64,000 nucleotides of DNA from Adiantum capillus-veneris (taxonomy: Eukaryota > Streptophyta > Polypodiopsida > Polypodiales > Pteridaceae). A program made the translations under genes and the position numbers. The notes under the pieces are model-generated. The model did no database searches and was not told the origin of the DNA. It saw nothing but the letters and a program-made list of their open reading frames with translations. The stretch is from the NCBI GenBank assembly GCA_014529385.2, contig CM043952.1, positions 70,501,299-70,565,298 of the forward strand, written 5' to 3'. Every line of letters starts with the position of its first letter. Within the stretch, counting starts at the first letter, position 1. Of this stretch, positions 1 to 11,765 are shown piece by piece.

Positions 1-54
1 CTTAAGCGGATACACCCATGTATGCCTGGAGTAATCATCAATAACATTCACGAA
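1..54 (-). pseudogene. Ty1/copia integrase fragment, cut by window edge
   Basis: Read on the minus strand the first 51 bases encode VNVIDDYSRHTWVYPLK, the start of a copia integrase catalytic core (F-V-x-x-I/V-DDYSR-x-TWVY, including the first catalytic Asp). The piece runs off the left edge of the window and joins gag sequence abruptly near 55, so the zinc-finger and protease parts in between are deleted. The same integrase stretch occurs in the related copia element near 61.8 kb. This is a dead fragment. Confidence 0.75.
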
Positions 55-290
55 GTAAAGGTCATGCATAATCTTCGACTCCAGCTCTTTATGTAGCAAT
101 GCAATTTTTGCCTCATTTGTGACTTGCATAAAGACCACCCAGAATATCCCAAACGTGTTTTGTAGATTTTGCTGAACGAATGTGAGGAGTAATAGTGTGT
201 TTCACATACAACACAATCAATGCATGAGCCTGCGCATCTTTTAAATCTCAATGAGCTTGTTCTATCGTAGGCCAAACAAGTCTAACAACA
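55..290 (-). pseudogene. Ty1/copia gag (UBN2-type) C-terminal half
   Basis: Minus-strand frames give decayed copia gag: ITPH, SAKSTKHVWDILGGLYASH, then an ELESKIM stretch, with stops and frameshifts. It closely resembles the gag at 62.9-63.2 kb, so both are one family. The gag reading stops at 290 and resumes at 22421, on the far side of the giant gypsy element. The last five bases (286-290, CAACA) are the target-site duplication of that insertion. Confidence 0.75.
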
Positions 291-1215
291 TGTTAGAAGC
301 TAGACACACCCTACGGAAAATGACTGCTCGGCGGATTATTATTTTTTGTAAGTATTCATTTATTGAGAAAACCCGACATTTCACCTTTGTAAATATTGGG
401 GCTTACAGAAGTTTCCAGATTGTATCCCAGTTTTGACATTTAGATTGACTAGATGGTTAAATTGGAACATTAGGGTTTGAGATTGTAAGGTATTTATACC
501 ACTTTTTGACCTTAATGAAAAAACCTTTGTTATTTTAAAAAAGTTTGAAGTCTGTGAGTGAGCATACTGTGTACGAGAGAGAGTGAGAGCTTCATCTTGA
601 CGCTACGCGCGCACCGATGGTCAAAATCGAGTGCAAAGAAGTGCAGCGTGTTGCCCCTGACAAGAGCTACGTGCCAATACCTACATTGTGCGCGTACGGT
701 CCGGTTTTGCGAGCTCCATCTACGAGATTCATCTGGTGATTCGGTGAGCATACGTTGTCCGATTTTGCATTGCAACATATCCACGCGTTCGCATTGAGTA
801 GAGCTACACATTAGGCACTTTAGTTTTCGAAAACGACGACCTTCAAATTTCGGCCAGACATCCTACGTGATTTTGCACCGGGTGTTTTGGGTTGGGGTTT
901 TGGTTCATAGACCTTAGGGAGAGCGACCTATTGGTGTTAGTAGGGTCTTCTTCAAGTTCTGTGGTGTTTCGAGATTGTTTGATGGGTATTCAGCTCTAGA
1001 AAGCGTTGTAGGAAGTTTCCTCTTATGCACTCCTGAAGGCAGCTTAGACATTGGGTAGAGACCTCTGTAGGAATTAGTTAGGAGTCGGTCGAGTGTAGGT
1101 TGACACCCTATGCTTGCTTCCACGCGCCTGCGGGTCGAGCTTCGTACTTAGCTAACAAATCTTGTTAGGTGAGTTCTTGCTGTGTTGACGTCCATCGTGG
1201 CGTAACCGTCCAACA
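291..1215 (+). repeat. 5' LTR of the giant gypsy element
   Basis: This 925-bp LTR is matched by 21493-22420. It starts TGTTAGAAGC and ends CGTCCAACA. A TATTTATA box lies at 491-498 (21692-21699 in the other LTR). At 856-869 it holds AGACATCCTACGTG, a half-site version of the palindrome repeated in the element's interior. The two LTRs differ by scattered substitutions and small indels, so the insertion is not recent. Short ORFs inside the LTR are chance. Confidence 0.92.
491..498 (+). promoter_or_regulatory. Possible TATA box in the 5' LTR
   Basis: TATTTATA in an AT-rich context is kept in both LTRs (also 21692-21699) and sits about 200 bp into the LTR, a plausible U3 position. No experimental support; the call rests on the motif and its conservation. 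Confidence 0.4.
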
Positions 1216-1237
1216 TTGGTGCCGCTGCCAGGGACGA
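1216..1237 (+). promoter_or_regulatory. Primer-binding site of the giant gypsy element
   Basis: Immediately after the LTR end (CCAACA) comes TTGGTGCCGCTGCCAGGGAC. It resembles the TGGCGCCGTTGCCGGGGA sites of Athila/Ogre-type gypsy elements, which pair with the 3' end of tRNA-Asp, but with several mismatches. The position directly at the LTR junction supports the call; the tRNA identity is tentative. Confidence 0.65.
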
Positions 1238-3127
1238 AAACCCTAGGTAGGTGACCGAGACTAGTCCTTGAGGATAGGGATTCTTTGGCTTGCCAAGAGT
1301 TTCGTTTTACATTTAGATAGGATCAGAGGGTGGAGGACTCTCTAGGTCTTAGAGGGAGTCTAGGGAGCGTGGCCTAGATCCTTCGACTTAGGTAGACTTA
1401 GGTAGTTTTTAGTTGAGTTGTGGTGTAGAGAGTAGGAGTTGGAGTGGTAGAGCTGTGAGAGGAGAGCTTGAGAGTCCGGAGAGGCCAGGAAGCAATCGAA
1501 ACACCATTATCACCATTTCACATAATGAGTAGGAGTAGAGTAAGTAGGAGATCATGATTCAGGATCTAGAGCACTTAATGCATGTATTTGTCATAATAAT
1601 CAATATATAATTCTCTTAAATGATTTTCTCATGCTAAACTGATCATTTAATATGGGGAAGTGCCAGGGGAGAAAAAGCTAGAATATTGGTTAAGCTAGCA
1701 GACCGGCCACAGTAAGGATCCAAAGGAGGGAAAATAGGGATCCAAAGGGGGGGCCATCTGCAAAAGAGCCATGTGCAACAATGGGCTAAAAAGACCTTAA
1801 GGTTCAGCCCATTAAGACTTCCAAAATGCTAAGGTTCCAAAATTCAAAGGTTGTGTCCAAAGGTCAACCATGGGGGAATTGGATGCTTTTTGTGTGTCCC
1901 AAAAGTCTTTACAAATCCCTACATAGGAGGGGGAAATCCTTGCTTGTAGGGGATGAGAGAGAAAGTCACACACACAAGCTCCCTTTACACAAAGGGAATG
2001 AGGGACACATATCAGCTCCCTAGCCCAGATGCCCACAAGGTGTACCCAATTTCTATTGGATGGCCTTGGAGGTGGACTAATGAGAATTAGGCTAGAGTAA
2101 ATCTAGTTTAATTAATTTAAAAAAACTTAATAAAAGAACCAATGAGAATTAAGTCCTCTAGAAGAATATTGGACAGTCTCCCAAGGGGTCCAATGAGCAT
2201 TCAACAGCCCAATGGCTTGCCTGCTTTCTATTGGCCAGGAGGCAAAGGGGTCCAATGAGAGTTTAGTTGAATTATTAAATTACCTAAAGCTCTCACAAAA
2301 GGGGAAAGGGGGACACATGTCAGAAGGCTATCACTTATGCTGTTGAATTGTCATTGGCTAGCCCTAGGGAGGTCCAATGAGAGGGTAGCATGAGAAAAAT
2401 AGCAAGCGGGGTCGACCAAGAGAGAGAGGGGACTGATTTTTGCAAGGCATTATCACACACCACTCACACAATCTCATGTGTGAAGTAAAGAAGACTCTCT
2501 CTCCTTCTCAAGCTTTAATGGAAAGCTTATCACCTACTCCAAGCTTGTGAGAAGGGAGGCCTACACCAACAACTCTTGGCTTTGTGATGCAAATCCAACC
2601 AAGAGCCAAGCTTCAATGCATGCTCATCTCCTCTACCATGCTAATTACTAAGCTAAGCTATGCTAATATGGGTGATTATGTGAGGAGATGTACATCTTTC
2701 TCGTAAGAATACTCCTTCTTCCTCTCAATCTACTCTCATACCCCACTAGCTCTCACCATCTTCGAAGGTGTGTGAGGTCTTGGGTCTGAGACCGGAGACA
2801 ATTGATGTTGTGGTTGATAAGTGTTTTGCTTAGTGCATGAAGCTTTCATCTTCATTGCACTAGCTAGTCTTGAAGGAACACAAAGAATTGTATTGTACAA
2901 TGTCTCTCTTGATGGGAGAAACCATAATACAAAGCCTTTTGGACGGGGGACCAACTCCATGCAAATCCGGTCCTCAACTGTTGTCAATAGCTTAATTTCT
3001 CTCTCTTTTGAAAGTATTGGTCATGCTATCTAACTAGGTGTTATGCTTTTTGTTGCTCTCTCCACCCAAGCACTCTTGTAATTCTCATTAGGAATCTATT
3101 CTAATGAAATGTCCACTATGTTCATGC
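1238..3127 (+). other. Non-coding leader of the giant gypsy element
   Basis: No credible coding region. 1570-1680 is AT-rich. 1700-2500 contains several variants of 'ccaatgaga..' phrases (near 2041, 2140, 2190, 2250, 2360), which look like degenerate repeats. The small open frames here (for example 1826-2023) lack any family features. Confidence 0.5.
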
Positions 3128-3570
3128 TAGGTTTTAGCCCAAGGTGGTTTGAAGGTCCACGACCTGTCCAAGCTAGATGTATTAAAAAAAGCTATCTCTA
3201 TTGTTTGAAGGTCAATTTGTGAATGGAGTGTAGCTACTCTGTTTAATAGCATGGATGGTACCACTTGTGCAACCTACTTACCATTGTGTTACAGAGGTTT
3301 TAGCCCAAGGTTGTTTGAAGGTCCACCATCTAGCCAAGCTAGCTCTATTGAAAGAAGCTCTCTCTATTTCTTGAAGGTCAATGTGTGAATGAAGTGTAGC
3401 TACTATGTTTAATACCATGTGTGCATTGGAGTAGAGGTCCACCACTTGTCCAATGTACTAACCATTGTGTTATGGAGGTTTTAGCCCAAGGTGGTTTGAA
3501 GGTCCACCACCTGTCCAACCTAGCTCTATGGAATAGTCCTATCTCTACTATGATAGCATGGATGGTTTTG
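3128..3570 (+). repeat. Three degenerate tandem units, about 165-180 bp
   Basis: The phrase GGTTTTAGCCCAAGGTGGTT, followed by 'gaaggtccac', recurs at about 3131, 3297 and 3478. Each is followed by diverged copies of 'ccaagctagctctattg' and 'gaagtgtagctac'. Spacing is about 166 and 181 bp. It lies in the non-coding leader of the giant gypsy element. Confidence 0.8.
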
Positions 3571-3771
3571 GGTAGTTTCCGCTACACACAAGTTTTTAGG
3601 CCATTAAATGTTACATATACTTGCTTGTTAGATTCATCACAAGGTTGTAAAAGACGCAAAAGTGTGTTTGAAAGCTGAAGTGAAGTCCAAAAGTTGCTGT
3701 GAGTGTTTCTGAGAGAGCTGTAGAGCATCAGGAGCATTTTTGTTAGAAAAATAAATAAATTTTAAGCCAGG

Positions 3772-4639
3772 AGACATCCTACGCGTAGGATGTCTACAGG
3801 CTAATCTGGTGGAAATTTTGGAATTTTGAATTGACCAGTCTGTTCAAAAGGTAGGTTTTACCCTATTTTCACATGGAAAGAGGAAATTTGACCATATCTT
3901 GACAGGATAAGGCTAGGTAGACAGAAATTGCCAGACATCCTACCGAAGTTGTGCCAAGGCATTATTTTAAGACCAAAACCATAGGATGGCTGCATGAGCA
4001 TGATCTGCATGCCCATATTGAGTGACTGAGAAAGTTTTCATCTCATTTGGGTGAGAAAATTGAGTTCTAAGCAGACTTTATCACTTTTGACTGAAAAAGG
4101 CTAGAACAACTAAAATTGAGGACTTTTGAAATCCAAACCAAAATTTAATCATACCACTGGGTTGCTGACATCAAGGGGGAGTTGTGGATCAAGTCTGGGG
4201 TCAAACAGGCCAAAAAGATATCCTACGCGTAGGATGTCATCTGTGTTATTTTGCACTCCAAACCCAGATTTGAGCATACCAAAGTGATCAACACCTTAAG
4301 AAGAGTCTGTACTTTGCATTTGAAGCTATTTTGATCAGTTAGACATGCTACGTGTAGAATGTCCAAAGCAAGAAATTCAAGCCAGAAATTGACTGTAGGC
4401 CTAGCAAGTGGCTGTATAGCCTGAGGCAAGCCTCCTAGTCAATTTTGGTCCAAATTGGAGTTGATTTGACTGGTCAGACCAACAGCAAGTTGTTGGAACA
4501 AATTTTTGATCCATTGACCAGCTTATAGGTGTCCAAATCAAAAAGTAAAAACAGCTGTGGACTCAGCACATCAAGGGGAATCCATAGTGCAAAAATCTAG
4601 GCAAAACAGAGCAGGAGATATCCTACGCGTAGGATGTCT
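3772..4639 (+). repeat. 5' cluster of the 24-bp CATCCTACGCGTAGGATG palindrome
   Basis: A perfect 24-bp palindrome occurs at 3772-3795 (arm AGACATCCTACG plus its reverse complement). Close variants lie at 4216-4238 (AGATATCC..), 4341-4364 (one-base changes in each arm) and 4616-4639. A half-site lies near 3932 (AGACATCCTACCG). The flanking sequence is otherwise non-coding. The same palindrome is clustered near the 3' end of the element, and a half-site occurs in each LTR. Conservation of the palindrome against diverged flanks suggests a protein-binding or structure-forming site. Confidence 0.9.
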
Positions 4640-5124
4640 ACTGGAGCTTAGTGAAGAGAAGAGTTGACTGAGGTTATACAGTGAGGTTCTATTTGACTTA
4701 AGGGTTCCAGAACTTCTTTCATATGTGAATTTGGACCTTGTTTGACCTTTTGACGGAGCAAAGATAGATTTAAGACTTTTTCAGGTAAATTGACCGACAT
4801 CCGAGGGAAGTACAGTTCCATATTAGCAGACCTAATCAAGAACATCAGAAGTGTATAAATAAAGTAGTGGTTGAGGTTAACTCTCCAGTTATACCAATCA
4901 TTACTAAAATCACCTCTAGCGATTAGATGCTCTGATTCGATTGCCGAAATTAAACGCTTGTGTACATGTATATTCAGCAGCAAAGCAAGAAGTTGTGCGG
5001 AGACTGATCCTTTGCCAAGTGAGTGGTTGAATTGGTGTAAGTTGCATTGATACGTTTGATGAATTTAAGATCAGGAAGATACATTTTTAGAGACCAAAAG
5101 GTGGCAGGTAACTAAGGTAGCTTA

Positions 5125-5874
5125 GTGTCCATTGAGGAGAGTGTAACTCGGGCAAGGCTAGATCCACTAGCACCAATTATTGAGGAGGGTAGTGATACGG
5201 AAACTTCATCAGACAAATCCTTCTTCATGATGGGTAGTCAACAGCCAGGAGGTTTCACCTATGATGCACCAATGCCAAGGGGAAGCACCTCCCTAACTCC
5301 TTTGAACGATCCCAAGTTCACTGTAATCTTCTTAGAAGGAACAAACTCAAGGGGAGCCCTAGTTTATTTTGACTATCGAGGACGCAAGTGTATTTGTATT
5401 GAAGAAAGGCCGGCTCAGAGACTGGAGATAATTCGAGTCTATGATGATGGAGATAGATTCCGAGATGAAAAGGGGAACCACTATCTGATAGTTAGTAACC
5501 CTGAGGATTACAACAAATATGGAGATAACGTGGCAAAAGGAAAAATGGTTTCACAAACTCAAGAACCACCTCCAAACATTGATCGACCTGGAGAGCTTTT
5601 TATGTATGATAAGAAAACAACCAGGGTTTCAACTTATAATGAGAATGTGAGAATTTACAAACATGAGAGCGAGGGAATAGTCTCTTATATTCGTTGCAAA
5701 GAACCCTACCCAAACGAGTTAAGCAAAGATAAGGTTCTTTACTTATTCTCTTATGAAATTTCTATGGGGAAGGATATCATTTTTGTTGATAGGTATGGGC
5801 GAGAATACATACGTATTCTTCCAGAGGAGATAGAAAAGGCAACAGCCAGGAGCATCAACATATGCCCCCGATGA
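5125..5874 (+). CDS. Extra ORF upstream of gag in the giant gypsy element
   Basis: An open frame of about 249 codons lies between the long leader and gag. The first ATG in frame is internal (FFMMGSQQ, about codon 35), so the true start may be spliced or lie upstream. The protein is acidic at the N-terminus (EEGSDTETSSDK) and then rich in Tyr, Asp and Arg. I recognise no family. An additional ORF before gag is known in Ogre-type elements, which fits the element's size and leader, but I see no sequence signature to prove homology. It overlaps the start of the gag frame by 13 bases. Confidence 0.55.
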   Translation: MSIEESVTRARLDPLAPIIEEGSDTETSSDKSFFMMGSQQPGGFTYDAPMPRGSTSLTPLNDPKFTVIFLEGTNSRGALVYFDYRGRKCICIEERPAQRLEIIRVYDDGDRFRDEKGNHYLIVSNPEDYNKYGDNVAKGKMVSQTQEPPPNIDRPGELFMYDKKTTRVSTYNENVRIYKHESEGIVSYIRCKEPYPNELSKDKVLYLFSYEISMGKDIIFVDRYGREYIRILPEEIEKATARSINICPR

Positions 5875-6834
5875 AGTGCCAAGAGCCACCTATACCCCTA
5901 GCAAGTCGACAAATCCATTTTCAGAAGAGTATGACGCGACTTCGCATTCTACCCGACCCGCAGACATTCAACAACCAGATCCAACCAACAACTCAGCCAT
6001 CATTGCAGGCATGGCTTCGACAGAGTGCAACATTAGAACAAGACCGATACCTAGATGGTTATCAAGCCGCACGAGGGCTAAGGGATTTACAAGAACCACC
6101 ACACTATTCAAGGTATCAAGGCAAGAGTAAGCCAAAAACTCAAGGGTCAACAGAGCCTGGAAGAACACCCATAGAACGAGTTCAAAGAGATGAACCATCT
6201 CTTGCAAGAACTGTTAGAAATTATGGTTTAGAAGCACCACTGGGAGAGGAACCCGCCTACTACAGAAGGCCAGAGGAGGTATATCGATTAGGATGTGAAG
6301 ATCCAATGATGAGATTTGTAGACCATCGTAGAATTAGACCTTCTTAGGTGCAAAAATGGGTAAACAAGAAATACATGGGAAACAGAGATCCTAGAGATCA
6401 TGTAACAGCCTTTGTGCATGTAATTAGAGTTGAAGAGGTGTTAGACTTCCCTACCCAATTTGCAGGGTTTGGACTAACCCTAGAGGATGACGCTGCTACT
6501 TGGTTTGACTCTGTGGAGCGTAGAGACTTTGAGTCTATGGAGGAGGTGTTTGACGAGTTTATCGAGGAATTCTCACAAAGGGGGATAGCTCATAATACAG
6601 TTTCACAAATCCATAAATTCAAGCAGAAAGACGGGGAATATGTGCGAAAGGCAGTCCTACGACTAAAAAGATATGTTAAGTTCTACCATGTGGAAGAACT
6701 GCCAACTTAGTCTAGACTTATGCTTATATTTATCCAAGGACTAAGGAATGCAGATCTCTAGAAGGACTTACATATGAAGAGGAGCACGATGTTAAATGAG
6801 TTAACTAAGGAGGCTCTTTATTTTGTAGACAATT
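5862..6834 (+). pseudogene. gag, N-terminal and capsid part, giant gypsy element
   Basis: One reading frame runs from 5862 through a TAG at 6345-6347, a second TAG at 6708-6710 and a third near 6760. After the first stop comes a recognisable gypsy gag core: KWVNKKYMGNRDPRDHV, then GLTLEDDAATWFDSVE (the A-x-x-W-F motif), then EEFSQRGIAHNTVSQIHKFK. The stops show that gag is dead in this copy. A frameshift near 6835-6980 moves the reading to the next feature. Confidence 0.8.
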
Positions 6835-7857
6835 GTGCGGTCTACAAAGAGGGTGAGTTCAAGGATCTCGACGATGATTCATCCTCGCAACAAAGTGGAA
6901 GAAAGTCCGCTAAGACAACACCAAAAGGGGGAAGTAATTGTAAGCCAAGATCAGCTTGTAGAGGAAGTGCTAAAAAAGATTAACTTGTACGCCAAACCCC
7001 AGGCTAAACAGCCCAAGTGGTGTGCTATTGAACAAAAATGGACAAACCATGGGACGGAGGAATGTTATTATAACAAGGGATATGTGAGAGAGAGACCTTA
7101 CGCTCCCCAAGCTCAGGTAGCATCTCCTCAAATTCCACTGATGCCTAGGTATCAAGCAGGCAACCTACCAGGACCTGTAGGTGTAGAAAGACCACAACCA
7201 GTGTTGGGGCAACAACCATCCCTACCAGGATTACGACCAGTTGACATAAGATACACACCAATAGTAACCGAATCAAAAGAGAAGGCTTTGGTGCCTATGC
7301 ATGCATATTACGAAGATCCCAATGGATATGCAGCAAATCCTGTCTATTATCCACCAGAAGAACCCTCAACGCCAGAACCATGGAGCATGATAGGAGGTGC
7401 AGGATCACCAACAGATGCAGAGACAGCAGGAGAAGGAAGATATAGCTTGGATGAACGAACATTGTTGTTCATAGCCAACGGAGGCATGAGCGGGCAGAGA
7501 CATGCATACCAACAAAGAGGAGATCAAGGAGCACCTCAACAACCTAAAGAACCCTACTACAAGTGTGGTGGAGACCATTGGCTAAGAGATTGTCCTCATG
7601 ATGAAATCATTAGAGTCAACGCATATTGCACCGAGTGTGGAGTTACTCATTTGATTCCTGATTGCCTTAAGAACCCGAGCAAAGGAGCAAAAACTATCTT
7701 GAACATACTAGAAGCAGTGCCTTCCAGTGGAGGGTCAAAAAACGAGACAATCATACCTATTCAGGTAGTAACACGAGCCCAAGCTCAAAGAATGACGAAC
7801 AAACCCATAATTGAAGAGCCAAAAACCAATGTCCCAAGTTCAGAAACGAAAAATTAG
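6835..7857 (+). pseudogene. gag C-terminal part with zinc-knuckle motifs
   Basis: This open frame continues gag after a frameshift. Near residue 62 it has WCAIEQKWTNHGTEECYY, a C-x-H-x-C arrangement typical of gypsy gag of the Tat/Ogre type. Around 7557-7600 a CCHC knuckle reads YYKCGGDHWLRDCPH, whose first Cys appears to be replaced by Tyr. A further motif, CTECGVTHLIPDC, follows at about 7630. The middle is rich in Pro and Gln. It represents the nucleocapsid region that would bind RNA. Since the upstream gag has stops, I call it a pseudogene fragment. Confidence 0.7.
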
Positions 7858-7887
7858 AGAAGCACTTGGAAAGCTAGAAAGGCGCGT

Positions 7888-8595
7888 ATGAAAGCCAGGA
7901 GAGAACGAGAGCAAACGGCTCTATCTGAGGAGTTAAAACACACAAAGGATAGATTAGAGCGGTTAGAGGATCTGGCTAGCCTAAGCTCACACACTGCGGC
8001 AACCATAGCACCTAAGGAAATAGCAGAGCCCAAAAGTACAGGATCAGGAGGATCAGTGTTGGCAGAAAAGGTAAATGAGCAGTTAGACGCACTTTTAAAA
8101 GCTTACAAAGCCAGACTCAAAAACAACCAAACCCAAGAGCAAAGATGGATGACTTATCCATATGCCGAAATAGAAAAATAGAGGTTGGAAATGTGTCGAA
8201 AGATGATTGAAACAACTCAATCCTTGATAGAAAACCCGCTTGGTAAACCTGCAAGTTGGCATGAAGTACCAGCTCCAACCCCTATCAAACCAACTTTAGA
8301 GAAACAAGTAGAAACGAAGGAGGGACTCAGGAATGCCTCTAAGTCTAGGGGAGAGCCTATCATAGTGCCAAATACAACGCATGAGACAAGTGAGGGTTTC
8401 CAGCTTAAAACATTGGTAGAAATGGGTAAGGATAGTAACGGTCTAGATGACCTGTGGAAGCAAATCCGTGATGCCAATGAAGCTAACAAGGTGAGTTACC
8501 ACATGAACAGCACGAGAAAAGAGAAAAATGAGATCTTACCTCCTATTGAAGAATTTGAGGCAGGATCACAAATGAACTTTGATATACATTTGTAA
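7888..8595 (+). pseudogene. Charged coiled-coil region between gag and protease
   Basis: Two consecutive frames (7888-8181 and 8185-8595, one TAG between them at 8179-8181, same frame) encode a charged, probably helical stretch (ARREREQTALSEELKHTKDR, LERLEDL). It could be a gag-pol linker. No catalytic motif is visible. Confidence 0.5.
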
Positions 8596-8947
8596 GGGGG
8601 AGACAAGGGATCAATTAGTTAGGGGCACAACCAACCGACTCGCTGAAAACTCTACCCTCTTACCTAGGAGATTATGAAGCCAAGTCTGAGGTGAGAGCAA
8701 TCCCATCTCAAAGACTGTCTTCTAACAGAGTGATGGATTCACAAGGGTTGATTGTGTTATTGTCCACCTCTGTGGCATGCACAATCACATTAGCCAAACT
8801 CCTAAGGCTACGACCAAACATGTGGACCACAATAGGCAAATGCTTAGAAAAATTTAGAGTGAAAGACCCCACCTTGAAGCTTTAGGAAGGGATCAGAGAA
8901 TTGGACAAGCCTCAACTAAACACTAGGCTAGTACCTTTAAACAAGGT
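8596..8947 (+). other. Decayed gag-pol linker
   Basis: Short broken frames only; the 64-codon frame 8691-8885 has no recognisable motif. It lies where a gypsy polyprotein would join gag to protease. Confidence 0.4.
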
Positions 8948-9885
8948 TTGGAGAGTATTAATAGCGAGGGAGAAGATGGAAACACCACGCTACCAGTAGA
9001 ATTCCAAGGAGTAGTTTCCAAAGCTATTCTTGACTGTGGAGCAGCTATTGCCTCTAAGGAAATCTGGAAAAAATGGGGAAAACCAGCTTTGAGAGCTACC
9101 GGAATGAAATTGCAATTGGCAGATGGGTTCATGGAAAAGCGTGTAGGACTCTTAGAAAAAGTAATTGTCACTTCCTGCGGAATCGAGTATGAGCATACAT
9201 TGCAATAGTAGATTTCGACAAAAAGAACAATTACGAGATCATCTTGGGAAGACCATTCATGATACAATTAAAGATGGTCCAAGATTGGGGTTACGACCAC
9301 ATATACCTCAGACATGGTGAGACAACAACCAAAATACACCTAAAAGACCATAGTTACAAGGATGTGAATCAGACACCAGTGGAAGAGTTTGATTCAGCTA
9401 CATTATCAGGGTTGGAACTCCCAGCATGGTTAGGGCAACAAAAAGAGCTATGGATGTGCCGAGCTTCACATTGTGGGAGCTTAAAAAGAGAGGAATGCAT
9501 CTTAGAAAGAGCGGTTGAGGACAAGGATTATATTCCGGAACCTTTTCTTGAAGATGCCTTGAAACCTCTGGAATGGGAACACATACTAGCAACATTGGAT
9601 GTCTGTACCATTACAGATAGCCCAATGAAAACATTTTGTGATAAGGATGGCTATGATGTGATACCCTATTACATGGTAAGCATTATACGAGAAGGAGATG
9701 AAATTGTAGAACCACCAGAACAAGAAGAGTTTTATAACTCCTATGAGCATCTGGAGGTAAATAACAATGCAGATAATGAGTGTTCAAACAGCTCAAGCGA
9801 GCGTGGGGAGAAAACAGAGAATATCAAGTTTTATGATTTTGCCAATCAGCACCCTAGACGCAAGGAATGCTATAGGAGAAAATGA
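8948..9885 (+). pseudogene. Retropepsin (aspartic protease) and linker to RT
   Basis: VVSKAILDCGAAIASKEIWK carries the protease active-site motif with DSGA changed to DCGA. About 90 residues later, across a TAG at 9206-9208 and a frame change, comes IILGRPFMIQLKMVQDWG, matching the conserved ILGRP-W/F end of gypsy proteases. The region to 9885 is an acidic linker. The changed catalytic triplet and the stop mean the enzyme is inactive in this copy. Confidence 0.7.
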
Positions 9886-10389
9886 GTAAAAAACAAAGCG
9901 AGAGAGAACCTGATGCCCAGGATCAAAGATAAAACTCACTATCTAATGCTTGTCAAAGTAGAGGATTGTGTAAAAGACCAAATATCAGCAAGATTCTCGA
10001 AAGTTTGAAGGGAAAGAACGTGAGAGGAAATAAAACAAGTACAAAAAGCTAAAACAGAAACAAAATCACAAAAATCACAAAAATCAAAACAAGACACAAC
10101 AAAAGACCTAGAGTGGACCAAACTGGAGCGTAAAAAGAAATACCAAGAAGTGAAACGGTCATTACGAGAGGTATGGACTACAGCGGGAGAAGGTGACGGT
10201 AAGGAGGAGTCAGAAAAAGGAAACATGAATGTACCATCACACTATCGAAAATTCACCATCCAGAACAGAAAAATCATAATGACACCACCAATCAGGGAAA
10301 GAATAAACCAAGAATCTTACGATGGTCCGGAAAATGCAAAACGAATAGACCTCGCTGAACTAGGTGAGAAGCCTCAGCAACTGACTTAG
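9886..10389 (+). other. Lysine/glutamine-rich linker remnant
   Basis: AAACAAAATCACAA-type low-complexity sequence. The only open frame (10150-10389) leads into the RT region. No motif. Confidence 0.4.
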
Positions 10390-11235
10390 AGCCTGAAGAA
10401 GAAGAACGGTTAGCACAACTTCTCAAGAAGTATAAAGATGTGTTTGCATGGTCCTACAAAGACCTCAAAGGAGTTAATCCATCGATATGCCAACAAACAA
10501 TTCCTTTGAAATCAGATGCCAAACCTAGCAAACAACGTCCTTATACATATAATGACAAATTCGCTAAACGAATCAAAGAGGAGATTGATAAGCTGATGGA
10601 TGCTGAATTCATCTAATAAATCGAGCATACAGATTGGGTGTCACCCATTGTGGTTGTCCCCAAAAAGAACGGAAAATTGCGAGTGTGTGTAAACCTCAAA
10701 AAGGTAAATGCAACCACCATAAGGGACAATTATCCCTTGCCGATAACAGAACATGTACTTGAGAGGGTGGCCGGGAAACGGGCTTATTCCTTTCTAGATG
10801 GGTTTTCAGGGTATAACCAACTGAAAATTGCAATAGAGGATCAACACAAAATAGCGTTTTCCACAGAATGGGGAATATATGCGTATAGAGTTATGCCTTT
10901 TGGCTTAACTAATGCCCCATCTACCTTTCAAAGGGTAATGACGCACGCGTTCAAAGAATACCTGAGAATATTCTTAAAAATATACTTGAATGATCTTTGT
11001 GTACACTCTCTTCTATGAGAAGAACATATAGACCATTTACAAAAGGTATTGAGAGGTGCAGAACATATCGAATCTGTCTTAACTTGGAAAAATGCATTTT
11101 TATGGTTAGGCAAGGTCGCATCTTGTGACATATTGTCTCAAGAAATGGTATAACCACTGACCTAGACAAAATCAAAGTCATAGTAGACCTGCCCAGGCTA
11201 CTAATGCAAAACAAGTGCAATCCTTCATGGGACAC
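10390..11235 (+). pseudogene. Gypsy reverse transcriptase
   Basis: From 10390 the frame reads LLKKYKDVFAWSYKDL. A double stop (TAATAA, 10614-10619) interrupts it before the RT core. The core has DWVSPIVVVPKKNGKLRVCV, FLDGFSGYNQLKIA and YRVMPFGLTNAPSTFQR, all gypsy RT hallmarks. The catalytic F/Y-x-DD box is YLND, so one aspartate is lost. A TGA at 11016-11018 follows, and the thumb and connection continue to FMGHCGYYRRFI. The enzyme would copy the element's RNA, but this copy cannot make it. Confidence 0.9.
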
Positions 11236-11765
11236 TGTGGATATTATCGAAGATTCATATATATGTATGCAGTCATTGCACAGCCTCTGTATAGTTTGTT
11301 AGTCAATTTCGACTGGACTGAGGAGTGTGAAACTTCATTCCAAAAGCTGAAAGAAAACCTTGTATCAGCACCAGTACTTAAGGCACCAGATTGGAAAAAG
11401 ATATTCCATGTTCACATTGATGCTTCTGCATATGCAATCGGGAGTATTCTGGCTCAACCTGGAGACGGAACAATGGATTTCCCAGTTTGTTATGCAAGCC
11501 AACAGTTAAACAGTGCAGAAAAGAACTACACAACCACTGAAAGAGAGGGGTTAGGAATGATTTACGCTGTAAAGAAATTCCGGCATTATTTGCTCGCAAA
11601 AAAATTTGTGTTCTTCACAGATCATTAGCTCTTTTGTATCTGGCAAATAAACCATGCAATATAGGGAGAATTGTACAATGGTTTATTATATTGCTAGAGT
11701 TTGATTTCACAGTGGTGGTCAAAAAGGGTAAAACTCATCTACGGGTGGATCATCTTTCAAGGATA
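11236..11765 (+). pseudogene. Gypsy RNase H
   Basis: FHVHIDASAYAIGSILAQ, NYTTTEREGLGMIYAVKKFR and FVFFTDH give the D-E-D pattern of gypsy RNase H. A TAG (11626-11628) directly follows FTDH, and the domain continues to LRVDHLSRI. I see only one RNase H here, unlike the second gypsy element in this window. Confidence 0.85.

Noticed and set aside
558-811. Open frames within the giant gypsy LTR
   Set aside because: Both strands are open over the same CG-richer stretch and the second LTR does not preserve the frame; chance.
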